A DNA stretch of 64,000 bases from Nocardioides perillae (GCF_013409425.1 NZ_JACCAC010000001.1:2542001-2606000); one strand, 5' to 3'. Positions 9,928-23,043 are shown, numbered from the stretch's first letter. Numbers and translations are program-made. The notes: generated by a model not told the origin, from the letters alone.

Positions 9928-10263
9928 TCACTCGCTCGGGAAGTCCGAGCCGGTGTCGGACGCGGCGGCCTGGGCCGCGGCCTCCTCGGCGGCCAGCTCG
10001 GCCGGGTCGACGTCCTCGCAGGTCAACAGGTCCTCGTTGATCTCGCGCAGCGCGATCGAGAGGGGCTTCTCCTGCACGTGCGTGTCGACCAGCGGGCCGA
10101 CGTACTCCAGCAGGCCCTCGCCGAGCTGGGAGTAGTAGGCGTTGATCTGCCGGGCGCGCTTGGCGCTGTAGAGGACCAGCTTGTACTTGCTGTCGGTCTT
10201 GGTGAGCAGGTCGTCGATCGGCGGGTTGGTCACGCCCTCAGCGGCGGTGTTCGGGGCAGACAC
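9928..10263 (-). CDS. rpoZ: DNA-directed RNA polymerase omega subunit
   Basis: Assembly and stability subunit of RNA polymerase, 111 aa as usual in actinomycetes. The core motif is [20 protein letters not shown] followed by [11 protein letters not shown]; the C-terminal half ends in an Ala/Glu-rich acidic tail. The GTG start at 10263 has GAGAGGC upstream. It lies between gmk and coaBC with gaps of about 10 bp, the standard actinobacterial arrangement. Confidence 0.97.
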   Translation of the reverse strand: MSAPNTAAEGVTNPPIDDLLTKTDSKYKLVLYSAKRARQINAYYSQLGEGLLEYVGPLVDTHVQEKPLSIALREINEDLLTCEDVDPAELAAEEAAAQAAASDTGSDFPSE

Positions 10264-10274
10264 GCGGGAGCCTC

Positions 10275-10961
10275 TCAGTCGGTGGGTGGTGCGTCGGGCC
10301 GGTGCTCGGGACGACCACGGAGCGGGTCACGGAGCGGAGGCGGCCCGGAAGGCGTCATCAAGGCTACCAACTCCTCGACCGCGGCGTGAACTTCGCGGTT
10401 GACCACCGTGACGTCGAACTCCTCCTCGGCCGCCAGCTCGGTGCGGGCGGTGGCCAGCCGCCGCTCCCGCTCGGCCTCGGACTCGGTGCCGCGCCCGACG
10501 AGGCGACGCACGAGCTCCTCCCACGACGGGGGCTTGAGGAAGACGAACAGCGCCTCGGGCATCGAGGCCTTGACCTGCCGCGCGCCCTGCAGGTCGATCT
10601 CGAGCAGCGCGGGGCGGCCGGCGGCCAGCGCGTCCTGGACGGGCCCGCGGGGGGTGCCGTAGCGCGCGGCGCCGTGGACCACCGCCCACTCGAGCAGCTC
10701 GCGCTCGCGCACCATCCGGTCGAACTCGGCGTCGTCGACGAACCAGTAGTGCACCCCGTCGACCTCGCCGGGGCGGGGCGCCCGCGTGGTGGCGGAGACC
10801 GAGATCCACACCTCGGGGTGCTCGGCGCGCACCTGCGCGGCGACCGTGCCCTTGCCGACCGCGGTCGGACCTGCCAGCACGACGAGCCGCGACGGAGCAG
10901 CACCGGTGGGGCCGGCGGCCGCGCCGGTGGCCGGACCGCCGGTCGGGCCGGCGTCAGTCAC
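10275..10961 (-). CDS. gmk: Guanylate kinase
   Basis: Phosphorylates GMP to GDP. P-loop [10 protein letters not shown], the GMP-binding signature [20 protein letters not shown], and the lid region near [16 protein letters not shown] are all present. At 228 aa it is longer than the about 190-205 aa family core because of an Ala/Gly/Pro-rich N-terminal extension and a Pro/Arg-rich C-terminal tail. The GTG start overlaps the 3' end of mihF by 8 bp, so translation is probably coupled. Confidence 0.97.
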   Translation of the reverse strand: MTDAGPTGGPATGAAAGPTGAAPSRLVVLAGPTAVGKGTVAAQVRAEHPEVWISVSATTRAPRPGEVDGVHYWFVDDAEFDRMVRERELLEWAVVHGAARYGTPRGPVQDALAAGRPALLEIDLQGARQVKASMPEALFVFLKPPSWEELVRRLVGRGTESEAERERRLATARTELAAEEEFDVTVVNREVHAAVEELVALMTPSGPPPLRDPLRGRPEHRPDAPPTD

Positions 10962-11274
10962 GCCCGCCGAACTCCTGCTCGAGCGCGGCGACCTGCTTGG
11001 CGCCCAGGCCGCGGACCCGGCGGCTCTCGGCGATGCCGAGGCGCTCCATGGTCTGGCGGGCGCGGACCTTGCCCAGCCCGGGGAGGGCCTGCAGCAGGTC
11101 GACGACCTTCATCTTGCCGACGACCTCGTTGGTCTGCCCCTCGCGCAGCACGTCGACGATCGAGGCGCCGGAGTTCTTGAGCCGGTTCTTCACCTCGGCG
11201 CGCTCCCGGCGCGAGGCCGCTGCCTTCTGCAGCGCAGCCGCGCGTTGTTCGGGCGTGAGCGGGGGCAGGGCCAC
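10954..11274 (-). CDS. mihF: Actinobacterial integration host factor (mIHF)
   Basis: Small nucleoid-associated DNA-binding protein found in actinobacteria and unrelated in sequence to enterobacterial IHF. The 106-aa protein shows the characteristic [14 protein letters not shown] start, the [13 protein letters not shown] central helix, and a C-terminal helix-two-turn-helix region [17 protein letters not shown] followed by [10 protein letters not shown]. Its presence is one of the strongest taxonomic markers in the window. The GTG start at 11274 has AGAGGA upstream. It heads mihF-gmk-rpoZ-coaBC and is preceded by a perfect 10-bp inverted repeat (11312-11340). Confidence 0.97.
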   Translation of the reverse strand: MALPPLTPEQRAAALQKAAASRRERAEVKNRLKNSGASIVDVLREGQTNEVVGKMKVVDLLQALPGLGKVRARQTMERLGIAESRRVRGLGAKQVAALEQEFGGRD

Positions 11275-11311
11275 GGCGTTTCCTCTGGCTTCGGTCGGGC
11301 GGCGGTGCGGG

Positions 11312-11340
11312 CTCCCCGGTCGACCGGTCGGACCGGGGAG
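11312..11340. promoter_or_regulatory. Perfect 10-bp inverted repeat in the mihF leader
   Basis: CTCCCCGGTC (11312-11321) pairs with GACCGGGGAG (11331-11340) around a 9-nt loop, 38 bp upstream of the mihF start. It is absent from coding sequence and could be an RNA hairpin or an operator. A TAGATT hexamer at 11406-11411 could be the promoter -10, which would place this element in the transcribed leader. Confidence 0.45.
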
Positions 11341-11426
11341 GACGGGGGCGCTCGCCGGGCGGGGGCGCGGACGGGACGGCCCCGCTCACCCCGACGGGCG
11401 TGGTCAATCTAGTCAGCCGGTCACGC

Positions 11427-11444
11427 CCCCCGCAATCGCGGGGG
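11427..11444 (-). terminator. GC hairpin directly after the last gene of the pyr operon
   Basis: CCCCCGC / GCGGGGG (7 bp) with an AATC loop begins at the base after the lipoprotein stop codon (11445-11447). There is no U-tract, as is common for terminators in GC-rich actinomycetes. It separates the pyr operon from mihF. Confidence 0.6.
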
Positions 11445-11909
11445 CTAGAGGCCGAGCGGGGCACCGCACACGTCGAGCACCTGCTGCTCGACGCGCTGCA
11501 CCGCGCGCAGCGTCGTGGGCTCCACCAGGTCGACGGCGGCCGCGGTCACCGCCTCCCGCTCGTCGGCGCCGAGCCCCTCGGGCGGCTCCTCGGGGTCGTA
11601 CGTCGCGGGGTCGACGCCCGCGTCGGCGAGCGCGTCGCGCAGCGCACCCACCCGGAGCACGACCTCGTCCCAGTCGGCGGCGACGTCGCCGGGGGCGGCG
11701 TCGGCCATCCGCTCGAGGGAGTCGTAGGCGGCCAGCAGCGTGCCGGTGCCGCCGCCCTCGGCGTCCTCGGCCGCCTCGACCAACGCCGACTGCTCCTCGG
11801 CGACCACCTCGCAGTAGGCCTCGACCCGGTCCTCGGAGCACCCGGCCAGGGCGCCCGCGAGCACCACCGCGAGCGACGAGGCGACCAGCCCGGCCCGGGG
11901 ACCGCTCAC
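11445..11909 (-). CDS. Small secreted lipoprotein, function unknown, end of pyr operon
   Basis: A 154-aa protein starting with GTG at 11909, overlapping the pyrF stop by 4 bp. The N-terminus is a lipoprotein signal: hydrophobic residues 8-22 followed by the lipobox LAGC with C24, so a membrane-anchored extracytoplasmic protein is predicted. The mature part is acidic and helical, with two further cysteines (in AYCEVV and DVCGAP) that could form a disulfide. I recognise no domain. Its place at the end of a tightly coupled pyrimidine operon is unexpected; it could be a passenger or a surface component linked to nucleobase handling. Confidence 0.8.
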   Translation of the reverse strand: MSGPRAGLVASSLAVVLAGALAGCSEDRVEAYCEVVAEEQSALVEAAEDAEGGGTGTLLAAYDSLERMADAAPGDVAADWDEVVLRVGALRDALADAGVDPATYDPEEPPEGLGADEREAVTAAAVDLVEPTTLRAVQRVEQQVLDVCGAPLGL

Positions 11910-12751
11910 CGCAGCACGGCCAGGGCGTCGTTGGCGCGCCGGCACGCCTCGCGCAGCGCGGCGGGGTCCGGGCCGTGGCCCAGCACCTCGCGGGAGGAGG
12001 TGGGCAGCACGTGGCGGACGGCCGGCCCGAAGACCCGGCGCAGGTCGTCGACGGTGCCGCCCTGGGCGCCGAAGCCCGGGGCGAGCAGCGGGCCGTGCAC
12101 GTCGAGGTCCTCCTGCGTGGCGTCGATCGTGGCGCCCACGACGGCACCGTGCGACCCGAGGGGCCGGGCACCGGCGTTGAGCGCCCGGAGGTGGGCGAGC
12201 ACCGCGCCCGCCACCGTGCCGCCCGCGTGGGCCCCGGCGGTGGTGCGGGCGTGCTGGACCTCGGGCCCCTCGGGGTTGGAGGTGAGCGCGAGCACGAAGA
12301 CGCCCGCGCCGTGGCGGGCCGCGGTCGCGACGAAGGGCTCGAGCGAGCCGAGCCCGAGGTAGGGGCTCACGGTGAGCGCGTCGCAGGCCAGCGGCGAGGC
12401 CGGGTCGAGGTAGGCGTCGGCGTAGGCCTGCGAGGTCGAGCCGATGTCGCCGCGCTTGACGTCGAGCAGGACCAGCGCGCCCGCCTCGCGGCAGGTGGAC
12501 ACGACCCGCTCGAGCACGGCGACGCCGCGGCTGCCGAACCGCTCGAAGAAGGCCGACTGCGGCTTGACCACGGCGCACTCCGGGGCCAGCGCCTCGGCCG
12601 CACCCAGTGCGAACCGCTCCAGGCCGGCCACGTCGTCGGCCAGGCCCCAGGCCTCCAGCAGGCCCGCGTGCGGGTCGATGCCGGCGCAGAAGGGCCCGCG
12701 GGTGCCGACGGCGGCGGCGAGGCGGGCGCCGAAGGGCTCGGGTGCGGTCAT
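11906..12751 (-). CDS. pyrF: Orotidine 5'-phosphate decarboxylase (type 2)
   Basis: Last step of UMP synthesis, OMP to UMP plus CO2. The 281-aa TIM-barrel has the catalytic LDVKRGDIGSTS motif (the K-x-x-D pair) and the type-2 features FCAGIDPHAGLLEAWG at the N-terminus and APGFGAQGG near the phosphate-binding loop. The ATG at 12751 overlaps the preceding PyrD-like gene by 4 bp and its own stop overlaps the lipoprotein start by 4 bp. Confidence 0.97.
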   Translation of the reverse strand: MTAPEPFGARLAAAVGTRGPFCAGIDPHAGLLEAWGLADDVAGLERFALGAAEALAPECAVVKPQSAFFERFGSRGVAVLERVVSTCREAGALVLLDVKRGDIGSTSQAYADAYLDPASPLACDALTVSPYLGLGSLEPFVATAARHGAGVFVLALTSNPEGPEVQHARTTAGAHAGGTVAGAVLAHLRALNAGARPLGSHGAVVGATIDATQEDLDVHGPLLAPGFGAQGGTVDDLRRVFGPAVRHVLPTSSREVLGHGPDPAALREACRRANDALAVLR

Positions 12752-13596
12752 GCGGGGGTCTCCTCCAGGTCGTCGACGAGCCGGGCGGCCGCCGTGGGGT
12801 CGTGCAGCAGAGCGGTGCCGACCTGCACGGCGTCGGCGCCCGCGGCCAGCAGCCCGCGGACGTCCGCCGCGGTCGTCGCGCCCGCACCCGCCAGGACGGC
12901 GACCCCACCGAGGTCGACGCGCTCGCGCAGCTCGGCCAGGCAGCGCCGGGTCACCGGCAGGGCGGCCGGCCCGCCCAGGCCCGCGGGACGGCCGTCGGGC
13001 AGGGCGGCAGGCAGCGCGCCGCCGACCACCACCGCGGCCGCGCCGGCGTCGACGACCGCGCGGGCCGCCTCGGCCACCCGGGGCACGTCGGCCCGCAGCT
13101 TGGCCACGACGGGCAGGTCGACCGGCAGGTCGCGGCGCACCGCGCCGACCACGCTCGCGGCGTGGAAGGGCTCGCGGGCGCTCAGCAGGCCCGGGGGCTC
13201 CTCCGGGGAGGTGGCGGCCACCTCGACGGCCGCCACGCCGGGCGCGTGGGCGAGGCGGCGCCCCAGCTCGGCGTACTCCCCCAGGTCGGCCCCGCTAACC
13301 GACACCACGACGCGGGCACCGGCGGCGACCAGCCACGGCAGCTCGACGGCGAGGAAGTGCTGCAGCCCGGGGTTGGCGAGGCCGGTGGCGTGCAGGAGCC
13401 CGGAGGGCGCCTCGACCAGGCGGGGGCCGGGCGGGCCGGGGCGGGGGTCGCGGGTGACGGAGCGGGTGGTGAAGGCGCCCAGGCGGGACAGGTCGACGAA
13501 GCCGGCGAGCTCGCGCCCGGTGCCGCCGCAGCCGGCCGCCACCACGACCGGGCCGGGCAGCCGCAGCGCCCCCAGGCGCACCTCGCCGGCGCTCAC
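12748..13596 (-). CDS. PyrD-like (class 1B dihydroorotate dehydrogenase fold) protein with altered active site
   Basis: A 282-aa FMN TIM-barrel of the PyrDB family, alignable end to end with Bacillus-type PyrD. Several residues required for dihydroorotate oxidation are changed. The FMN/substrate lysine in the family motif (..KATT..) is R45 (FTTRSVT). The GMLNAIGLQN motif reads GLLHATGLAN with H69. The NISCPN loop carrying the catalytic cysteine reads VAATSPE (126-132), with no Cys. K166 is kept. It is preceded by a PyrK-like gene (4-bp overlap) and followed by pyrF. An intact class-2 pyrD lies two genes upstream, so this one probably has another role or is decaying. Confidence 0.85.
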   Translation of the reverse strand: MSAGEVRLGALRLPGPVVVAAGCGGTGRELAGFVDLSRLGAFTTRSVTRDPRPGPPGPRLVEAPSGLLHATGLANPGLQHFLAVELPWLVAAGARVVVSVSGADLGEYAELGRRLAHAPGVAAVEVAATSPEEPPGLLSAREPFHAASVVGAVRRDLPVDLPVVAKLRADVPRVAEAARAVVDAGAAAVVVGGALPAALPDGRPAGLGGPAALPVTRRCLAELRERVDLGGVAVLAGAGATTAADVRGLLAAGADAVQVGTALLHDPTAAARLVDDLEETPA

Positions 13597-14519
13597 GGCC
13601 GCTCCCCCGCCGGGCCGGCTGCCCGGACTGGCGCCGGGTCGGCCGCCGGGCCGGCCCACGGGTCGCCGGTCAGGTCGGCCCAGCGCACCCGGTCGCCGCG
13701 GACCACCGGGCCCTCGGTGCAGGCGCGCACCTCGCGCGGGGCGCCGTCCTCGCCCACGACCGGGAGCGGACAGCCGTGGCACAGCCCGGTGGCGCACGGC
13801 GAGGGCACCTCGACGGCCGTCTGCGACCACGCGCCGTGGGCCTCGGCCGCCGCGGCGACCGCGTGCAGGGTCGGCAGCGGCCCCGCGGCGTAGAGCACGT
13901 CGGGGTCGAGCCGGGCGACGCGTTCCGGCAGGGCACCGCCGACGTCGCCGCGGCGTCCCACCGAGCCGTCGGCGGTGACGACGGTGACCGAGCGCGCCGT
14001 GCGACGCGCCTCGAGCGCGCTCAGCAGGTGCGCCTCGTCGCGGGCGCCCAGGAGCAGGTGGACGCCGCAACCGCGCTCGCGCAGCCGCTCCGCGAGCGGG
14101 AACAGCACGGCCGCGGACGCCTCGACCCCGACCAGCAGGCAGTCGACCGGCTCGCGCGGCAGCGCGAAGGGCCGCCCCAGCGGGCCCGTCAGCGGCAGCC
14201 GGGTGCCGACCGGCTGCGCCGCCAGCCACGCCGACCCGCTGCCCGGGGCACCCGGCGCGAGCACGACGTCGACGCTCGCGCCGTGGCCGCCGACGGGGCG
14301 CACCCGGTGCACCCAGAAGGAGCGGCGGGCCAGCCGCTCCGGTCCCAGGGACAGGGCGACGACCGCGCCGGGGCGGAACCGCTCGGCCACGCCGGCCGCC
14401 GCGAAGGTGAGCAGGCGGTAGGCGCCGAGGCGGCGCGTCGCGAGCAGCTCGGCCTCGACGTGCACCGGGGCCACCGACGGCCCCGGCGCCCGGCTGCCGG
14501 GCACGGCTGCGGACGTCAC
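13593..14519 (-). CDS. PyrK-like FAD/[2Fe-2S] electron-transfer subunit
   Basis: A 308-aa flavoprotein of the ferredoxin-reductase/PyrK family. It has an N-terminal FAD barrel (about 18-120, RRSFWVHRV in the FAD-binding position), a nucleotide-binding domain (about 125-235, [12 protein letters not shown]), and a C-terminal iron-sulfur motif C-x4-C-x2-C...C at C242, C247, C250 and C267 (ACTEGPVV). Unlike its PyrD-like partner the cofactor ligands are intact. The GTG start at 14519 is taken because the coding frame upstream is the pyrD frame shadow; it begins 4 bp after the pyrD stop. In 1B enzymes PyrK passes electrons from dihydroorotate to NAD+; here its acceptor and donor are unknown. Confidence 0.87.
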   Translation of the reverse strand: MTSAAVPGSRAPGPSVAPVHVEAELLATRRLGAYRLLTFAAAGVAERFRPGAVVALSLGPERLARRSFWVHRVRPVGGHGASVDVVLAPGAPGSGSAWLAAQPVGTRLPLTGPLGRPFALPREPVDCLLVGVEASAAVLFPLAERLRERGCGVHLLLGARDEAHLLSALEARRTARSVTVVTADGSVGRRGDVGGALPERVARLDPDVLYAAGPLPTLHAVAAAAEAHGAWSQTAVEVPSPCATGLCHGCPLPVVGEDGAPREVRACTEGPVVRGDRVRWADLTGDPWAGPAADPAPVRAAGPAGERP

Positions 14520-14523
14520 GGAC

Positions 14524-15593
14524 TCAGCCCCCCGGGCGCAGCCCGGCCGCGACCCGGGCGGGCCACAGCGGCCCCTCGTAGACGAAGGCGGTCCAGCCCT
14601 GCACCAGCGCGGCGCCCGCGTCGAGGCGCTCCTGGGCGTCCGCCACGGTGGTGATGCCGCCGACCGACACCAGGGCGAGGTCGTCGCCGACCTGCGCGCG
14701 CAGCAGGCGGAGGACCTCGAGCGCCCGTGCGCGCAGCGGCGCCCCGGAGAGCCCACCCGCACCCGCGGCCTCGACGCGGGCAGCGGGGCTCGTCAGCCCG
14801 TCGCGGGTGGTCGTGGTGTTCGTGGCGACCACCCCGTCGAGCCCGAGCGCCACCGCGAGGTCGCCGACGGCGCGCACGTCGTCGTCGGAGAGGTCCGGCG
14901 CGATCTTGACCAGCAGCGGCACCCGCGCCGCCCGGTGGGCGGTGACCTCGTCGGCGCGGCGCCGCACGGCGCTCAGCAGGGGCTCGAGCCGCTCCACGGC
15001 CTGCAGGTCGCGAAGGCCGGGGGTGTTGGGCGAGCTCACGTTGACGACGAGGTAGTCGGCCCACGGTGCCAGCAGCCCCGTCGACTTCTGGTAGTCGGCG
15101 ACCGCCTCGTCGTCGGGCACGACCTTGGTCTTGCCGACGTTGACCCCCAGGACCGGGCGTCGACCGTCGGTCGGCGGCGGAGGCCGGTGGCCCGCGCGCG
15201 CGGCGAGGCGCCGCGCCACCACCTCGGCGCCCTCGTTGTTGAAGCCCATCCGGTTGACGACGGCCCGGTCGTCGGGGAGGCGGAAGAGCCGCGGGCGCGG
15301 GTTGCCCGGCTGCGGCTCGCCGGTGACGGTGCCCACCTCGACGTGTCCGAAGCCGAGCGCGGCCAGCGCGTCGACCCCGACGGCGTCCTTGTCGAAGCCC
15401 GCCGCGAGGCCCAGCGCGCTGGGGAAGCGCAGCCCCATCGCCTCCACCGGCACCGGGTCGCCGGCCCGCGCCAGGTGCGTTACGGCGCGTGCGGCCACCG
15501 GGCGGCCCGCCCGGATCGCCCGGAAGGCCGCGTGGTGGGCCTGCTCGGGGTCGGTGCGGACGAGGACGGTGTCGAAGAGGCGGTGGTAGAGGC

Positions 15594-15597
<4 letters not shown>
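14524..15597 (-). CDS. pyrD: Dihydroorotate dehydrogenase (quinone), class 2
   Basis: Membrane-associated FMN enzyme oxidising dihydroorotate to orotate with quinone. At 357 aa it has the class-2 N-terminal amphipathic helices ([20 protein letters not shown]), the AAGFDKDA motif, NRMGFNNEG, and the catalytic serine in [12 protein letters not shown], followed by [10 protein letters not shown] and TNTTTTR. All key residues are present, so this is the working DHODH of the operon. The GTG at 15597 overlaps carB by 4 bp. Confidence 0.97.
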
Positions 15598-18934
<3,337 letters not shown>

Positions 18935-18935
<1 letters not shown>

Positions 18936-20089
18936 CAGGCGCTCCCTTCCTGGCTCCGAGCCGCCATCAGCTCGCAGAAGCGGTCGAAGAGGTACGCCGC
19001 GTCATGCGGGCCGGCGGCGGCCTCCGGGTGGTACTGCACGGAGAAGCTGCGCAGGGCGCCCCCGGACTCCTCGGGGTCGCGCAGCTCGAGGCCCTCGACC
19101 ACGTCGTCGTTGAGGCAGACGTGGCTGACGTGGGCCTGGCCGTAGGGCGTGGTCGTCGGGCCGTCGAGGGGCGCGTCGACCGCGAAGCCGTGGTTGTGGG
19201 CGGTGACCTCGACCTTGCCGGTCGTGCGGTCGATCACCGGCTGGTTGATGCCGCGGTGGCCGTACTTCAGCTTGTAGGTGCCGAAGCCGAGCGCGCGACC
19301 GAAGAGCTGGTTGCCGAAGCAGATGCCGAAGTAGGGCACCTGGCGCTCGAGCGCCTGCTGCAGCAGCGCGACCTGGTGGGTGGTGGCGGCCGGGTCGCCG
19401 GGGCCGTTGGAGAAGAACAGCCCGTCGGGGCCGTCGTCGCCCACCGCCAGGACGTCCTCGACGGTGGCGGTCGCGGGCAGCACGTGCACCTCGATGCCGC
19501 GCTCGGCCATCATCCGCGGCGTGTTCGCCTTGATGCCGAGGTCGACCGCGGCGACGGTGAACCGCCGCTCGCCGACCGCGGGCACGACGTACGCCTCGGT
19601 GGTCGTGACCTCGTCGGCCAGCTCGGTGCCGGCCATCTCGCCGGCCTGCCGCACGCGGGCGAGCAGCGCGGTGGCCTCGGTCTCGGTGGTGGAGATGCCG
19701 ACGCGCATCGCGCCGCGCTCGCGCAGGTGGCGGGTCAGCGCGCGGGTGTCCACGCCGCTGATGCCGACGACGCCCTGCTCGCGCAGCTCGTCGTCGAGGC
19801 TGCGCGCGGAGCGCCAGTTGCTCGGGATGCGGGCGGGGTCGCGCACGACGTAGCCGGCGACCCAGATGCGGCGCGACTCGGGGTCCTCGTCGTTGACGCC
19901 GGTGTTGCCGACGTGCGGCGCCGTCATCACCACGACCTGGCGGTGGTAGGACGGGTCGGTCAGGGTCTCCTGGTAGCCGGTCATGCCGGTGGAGAACACC
20001 GCCTCGCCGAAGGTCTCGCCGGTCGCGCCGAAGGACTCGCCGCGGAAGACCCGGCCGTCCTCGAGCACCAGCAGTGCGGGCGTCCTCAT
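18935..20089 (-). CDS. carA: Carbamoyl-phosphate synthase small (glutaminase) subunit
   Basis: Class I amidotransferase subunit delivering ammonia to CarB. At 384 aa the glutaminase triad is C257 (YFGICFGNQ), H354 and E356 (QYHPEAAAG). The N-terminal CarA domain begins [18 protein letters not shown]. The ATG overlaps the pyrC stop by 4 bp. Confidence 0.99.
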
Positions 20090-21438
20090 GCGAGCTCTCC
20101 CTCCAGGACCGTCGGGACGCCACGCAGGAAGGTGGCGTGCACGGCGCCGGTCAGCTCACGGCCGTGCCAGGGGTTGTTGCGCGACAGCGACACCGAGGCG
20201 TCGCGGTCGACGGTGGTCGTGGCGTCGGGGTCGACGAGCACCAGGTTGGCCGGCTCGCCCGCGGCGAGGTCGCGGCCCTGCCCCTCGAGCCCGGCGATGC
20301 GGGCGGGGGCGCTCGACATGACCCGCGCGACGTCGCGCCAGGTCATGGCGCCGCTGCGCACCATCACGGTCGACACGACCGGCAGCGCGGTCTCGAGCCC
20401 GAGCATGCCGAAGGCGGCGTCGACGAAGGCGTGCTGCTTGTCGTGGCGCGCGTGGGGTGCGTGGTCGGTGGCGACCGCGTCGACGGTGCCGTCGGCCAGT
20501 GCCTCGCGCAGCGCGGCGACGTCCTCGTCGGGTCGCAGCGGCGGGTTGACCTTGTAGGTCGGGTCGTAACCGCCGCCCTCAGTGGCGAGCAGGTCGGTGG
20601 TGAGCAGCAGGTGGTGCGGGGTGACCTCCGCGGTGACCGACCAGCCGCCGTCGCGGGCGGCCTGCGCCTTGGCCCAGCGCAGCACCTCGACCGAGCCGGC
20701 CGTGGAGACGTGGGCGACGTGGACGCGGCTGCGGGTGTGGCGGGCCAGCACCACGTCGCGCGCGACGATGACCTCCTCGGCCACGCCGGGCCAGCCGGGC
20801 AAGCCGAGGCGGCCCGACACCTCGCCCTCGTGGCAGCAGGCGGTCGGCCCGGCGAGGTCGGGGTCCTGGCTGTGCTGGCTGACCACGCCGCCGAACGCCT
20901 TGACGTACTCCAGCGCGCGCCGCATCACCCGGGCGTCGGACACGCAGCGGCCGTCGTCGGAGAAGACGCGGACGCGGGCGCGGCTGCGGGCCATCAGGCC
21001 GAGCTCGGCGAGCTCCTCGCCGGCCAGGCCCTTGGTGACCGCGCCGACCGGGTGCACGTCGACCAGGCCGGCGGCGCGGCCGAGGTCGTGGACGCGCTCG
21101 GCGGCCTCGGCGGTGTCGGTGACGGGGCTGGTGTTGGCCATCGCGAGCACCGCGGTGTAGCCGCCGACGGCGGCGGCGCGGGACCCGGTGAGCACGGTCT
21201 CGGCGTCCTCGCGACCGGGCTCGCGCAGGTGGGTGTGCAGGTCGACCAGGCCGGGCAGGGCGACGAGGCCGTCGGCCTCGACCACCCGCGCGCCGGCGCC
21301 GGCGGACGCCGTGCCGGCGGGGGCGACCTCGGCGACGCGGCCGTCGGCCAGCAGGAGGTCGACGGGGTCCTCGCCGAGCAGGCGGGCGCCGCGCACGAGG
21401 GTCGCGGTGGGGGTGCGGGTCTCCTGGGTCGCGCTCAC
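20086..21438 (-). CDS. pyrC: Dihydroorotase (class I)
   Basis: Zinc amidohydrolase interconverting carbamoyl aspartate and dihydroorotate. The 450-aa protein has the metal-binding [12 protein letters not shown] motif, [26 protein letters not shown], and the catalytic Asp in VATDHAPH. The first about 12 residues are a variable extension. The GTG at 21438 overlaps the pyrB stop by 4 bp. Confidence 0.98.
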   Translation of the reverse strand: MSATQETRTPTATLVRGARLLGEDPVDLLLADGRVAEVAPAGTASAGAGARVVEADGLVALPGLVDLHTHLREPGREDAETVLTGSRAAAVGGYTAVLAMANTSPVTDTAEAAERVHDLGRAAGLVDVHPVGAVTKGLAGEELAELGLMARSRARVRVFSDDGRCVSDARVMRRALEYVKAFGGVVSQHSQDPDLAGPTACCHEGEVSGRLGLPGWPGVAEEVIVARDVVLARHTRSRVHVAHVSTAGSVEVLRWAKAQAARDGGWSVTAEVTPHHLLLTTDLLATEGGGYDPTYKVNPPLRPDEDVAALREALADGTVDAVATDHAPHARHDKQHAFVDAAFGMLGLETALPVVSTVMVRSGAMTWRDVARVMSSAPARIAGLEGQGRDLAAGEPANLVLVDPDATTTVDRDASVSLSRNNPWHGRELTGAVHATFLRGVPTVLEGELA

Positions 21439-22370
21439 GCGGCGCCCCCCTCTCCGGCGAGCAGGTGGTAGAGCACGGACATCCGCAGCGCGACGCCGGC
21501 CGAGACCTGGTCGAGCACCACGGACTGGGCGGCGTCGGCGGCGTCGGCGGCGATCTCCAGGCCGCGGTTCATCGGGCCGGGGTGGCAGATGGGCGCGCCG
21601 GGCCTGAGCAGCCCGAGGCGCTCACGCGTCAGGCCGTAGCCCACGGTGTACTCCCGCGCGCTGGGGAAGAAGCCGCCGCTCATCCGCTCGCGCTGGACGC
21701 GCAGCATCATGACGGCGTCGGCCTTCGGCAGCACCTCGTCGAGGTCGTAGGACGTGGCGAAGCCGGCGTCGCGCGACCAGGCCTCGACGCCGCTGGGCAT
21801 CAGCGTGGGCGGCGCGACGACGGTGACCTCGGCGCCGAGCAGGGCGAGGCACTTGACGTTGCTGCGGAAGACCCGGCTGTGGGTGAGGTCGCCGACGATG
21901 ACGACGTGGCGGCCTGCCAGCGAGCCGAGGCGGCGCTGGAGCGTGTAGGCGTCGAGCAGGGCCTGGGTGGGGTGCTCGTGGGTGCCGTCACCGGCGTTGA
22001 CGACGACCGCGTCGACCCAGCCGCTGACCTGGTGCGCGGCGCCGCTGGCGCCGTGGCGGACCACCAGGCCGTCGACGCCCATGGCGCAGACGGTGAGCAC
22101 GGTGTCGCGCAGGCTCTCGCCCTTGCTGGCCGAGGACCCCTTGGCCGAGACGTTGACGACGTCCGCCGAGAGCCACTTGCCGGCGATCTCGAAGCTGGAG
22201 CGCGTGCGGGTGGAGTCCTCGAAGAACAGGTTGACCACGGTGCGACCGCGAAGGGCGGGCAGCTTCTTGACCTCGCGGGACTGCACGTCGTGCATCTCCG
22301 CAGCGGTCTCGAAGAGCACGGCGACGTCGTCGGCGGTGAGGTCGTCGACCGAGAGCAGGTGACGGTTCAC
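21435..22370 (-). CDS. pyrB: Aspartate carbamoyltransferase catalytic subunit
   Basis: Joins carbamoyl phosphate and aspartate. At 311 aa it carries the carbamoyl-phosphate loop STRTR (53-57, in [13 protein letters not shown]), the [11 protein letters not shown] motif and HPTQALLD. No pyrI-type regulatory chain is seen. The GTG start at 22370 overlaps pyrR by 4 bp. Confidence 0.98.
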   Translation of the reverse strand: MNRHLLSVDDLTADDVAVLFETAAEMHDVQSREVKKLPALRGRTVVNLFFEDSTRTRSSFEIAGKWLSADVVNVSAKGSSASKGESLRDTVLTVCAMGVDGLVVRHGASGAAHQVSGWVDAVVVNAGDGTHEHPTQALLDAYTLQRRLGSLAGRHVVIVGDLTHSRVFRSNVKCLALLGAEVTVVAPPTLMPSGVEAWSRDAGFATSYDLDEVLPKADAVMMLRVQRERMSGGFFPSAREYTVGYGLTRERLGLLRPGAPICHPGPMNRGLEIAADAADAAQSVVLDQVSAGVALRMSVLYHLLAGEGGAA

Positions 22371-22996
22371 GCGGGGCCACCTCCGCTGATGCGGACCTCG
22401 TCGACCCCGTCGGTCTCCGCGAGTCGCACCCCGACCCGCTCCGAGCGCGCGCTCGGGAGGTTCTTGCCGACGTGGTCGGCGCGGATCGGCAGCTCGCGGT
22501 GTCCGCGGTCGACGAGCACGGCGAGCCGGACCGCGGCCGGCCGGCCCAGGTCGGAGACCGCGTCGAGGGCGGCGCGCACCGTGCGGCCGGAGAAGAGGAC
22601 GTCGTCGACCAGCACGACCACCTTGCCGTCGATGCCGGACGCCGGGATCGCGGTGCGCTGCGGACCGCGGGTCGGGTGGGAGCGCAGGTCGTCGCGGTAC
22701 ATCGTGACGTCGAGCGACCCGGTCGCGACGGGGTGGCCCTCGACCGCCGCGATCTTCTCGGCGATGCGCTGCGCCAGCGGCACGCCGCGGGTCTGCAGGC
22801 CCAGCAGCACCAGGTCCGCGGCGCCCTTGTTGCGCTCGAGGATCTCGTGGGAGATGCGGGTCAGTGCCCGGGAGACGTCACGGGCGTCGAGGACCGTGCG
22901 GCCGTCGGCCGACTCGGGGGCCGACGCGGCGTCGATGGCGGCGTCGATGGCGGCGTCGAGCGGGTCGCTCGCGGCACCGGGTGGGGTGGCAGGCAT
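22367..22996 (-). CDS. pyrR: Bifunctional pyr operon regulator / uracil phosphoribosyltransferase PyrR
   Basis: UMP/UTP-responsive RNA-binding regulator with a PRTase fold. The 209-aa protein has the PRPP motif [20 protein letters not shown] and the RNA-binding-face segment [20 protein letters not shown]. The ATG at 22996 is preferred to an in-frame GTG at 23026 because an AAGGAGG Shine-Dalgarno sequence (23010-23016) lies between them. The N-terminal about 40 residues ([14 protein letters not shown]) are an unusual Ala/Asp repeat before the conserved [18 protein letters not shown]. It heads the ten-gene pyr operon. Confidence 0.97.
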   Translation of the reverse strand: MPATPPGAASDPLDAAIDAAIDAASAPESADGRTVLDARDVSRALTRISHEILERNKGAADLVLLGLQTRGVPLAQRIAEKIAAVEGHPVATGSLDVTMYRDDLRSHPTRGPQRTAIPASGIDGKVVVLVDDVLFSGRTVRAALDAVSDLGRPAAVRLAVLVDRGHRELPIRADHVGKNLPSARSERVGVRLAETDGVDEVRISGGGPA

Positions 22997-23009
22997 GCGC
23001 GTGCCGGAC

Positions 23010-23043
23010 CTCCTTCTCCGCCTCACAGGACGGCTCGTTAAAG
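23010..23043 (-). promoter_or_regulatory. PyrR-binding loop with embedded ribosome binding site (pyr leader)
   Basis: The leader RNA reads UCCUGUGAGGC at 23030-23020, an exact fit to the PyrR-recognised loop UCCNGNGAGGY. It is enclosed by a short GCC/GGC stem (left arm at 23034-23031) and followed immediately by the pyrR Shine-Dalgarno sequence AAGGAGG. In Mycobacterium smegmatis PyrR is known to repress translation through such an element; here the geometry predicts that UMP-bound PyrR hides the first ribosome binding site of the operon. No terminator/antiterminator pair is visible. Confidence 0.8.

Noticed and set aside
22997..23026. pyrR start at the GTG at 23026
   Set aside because: The AAGGAGG ribosome binding site lies inside that extension and correctly spaces the ATG at 22996.
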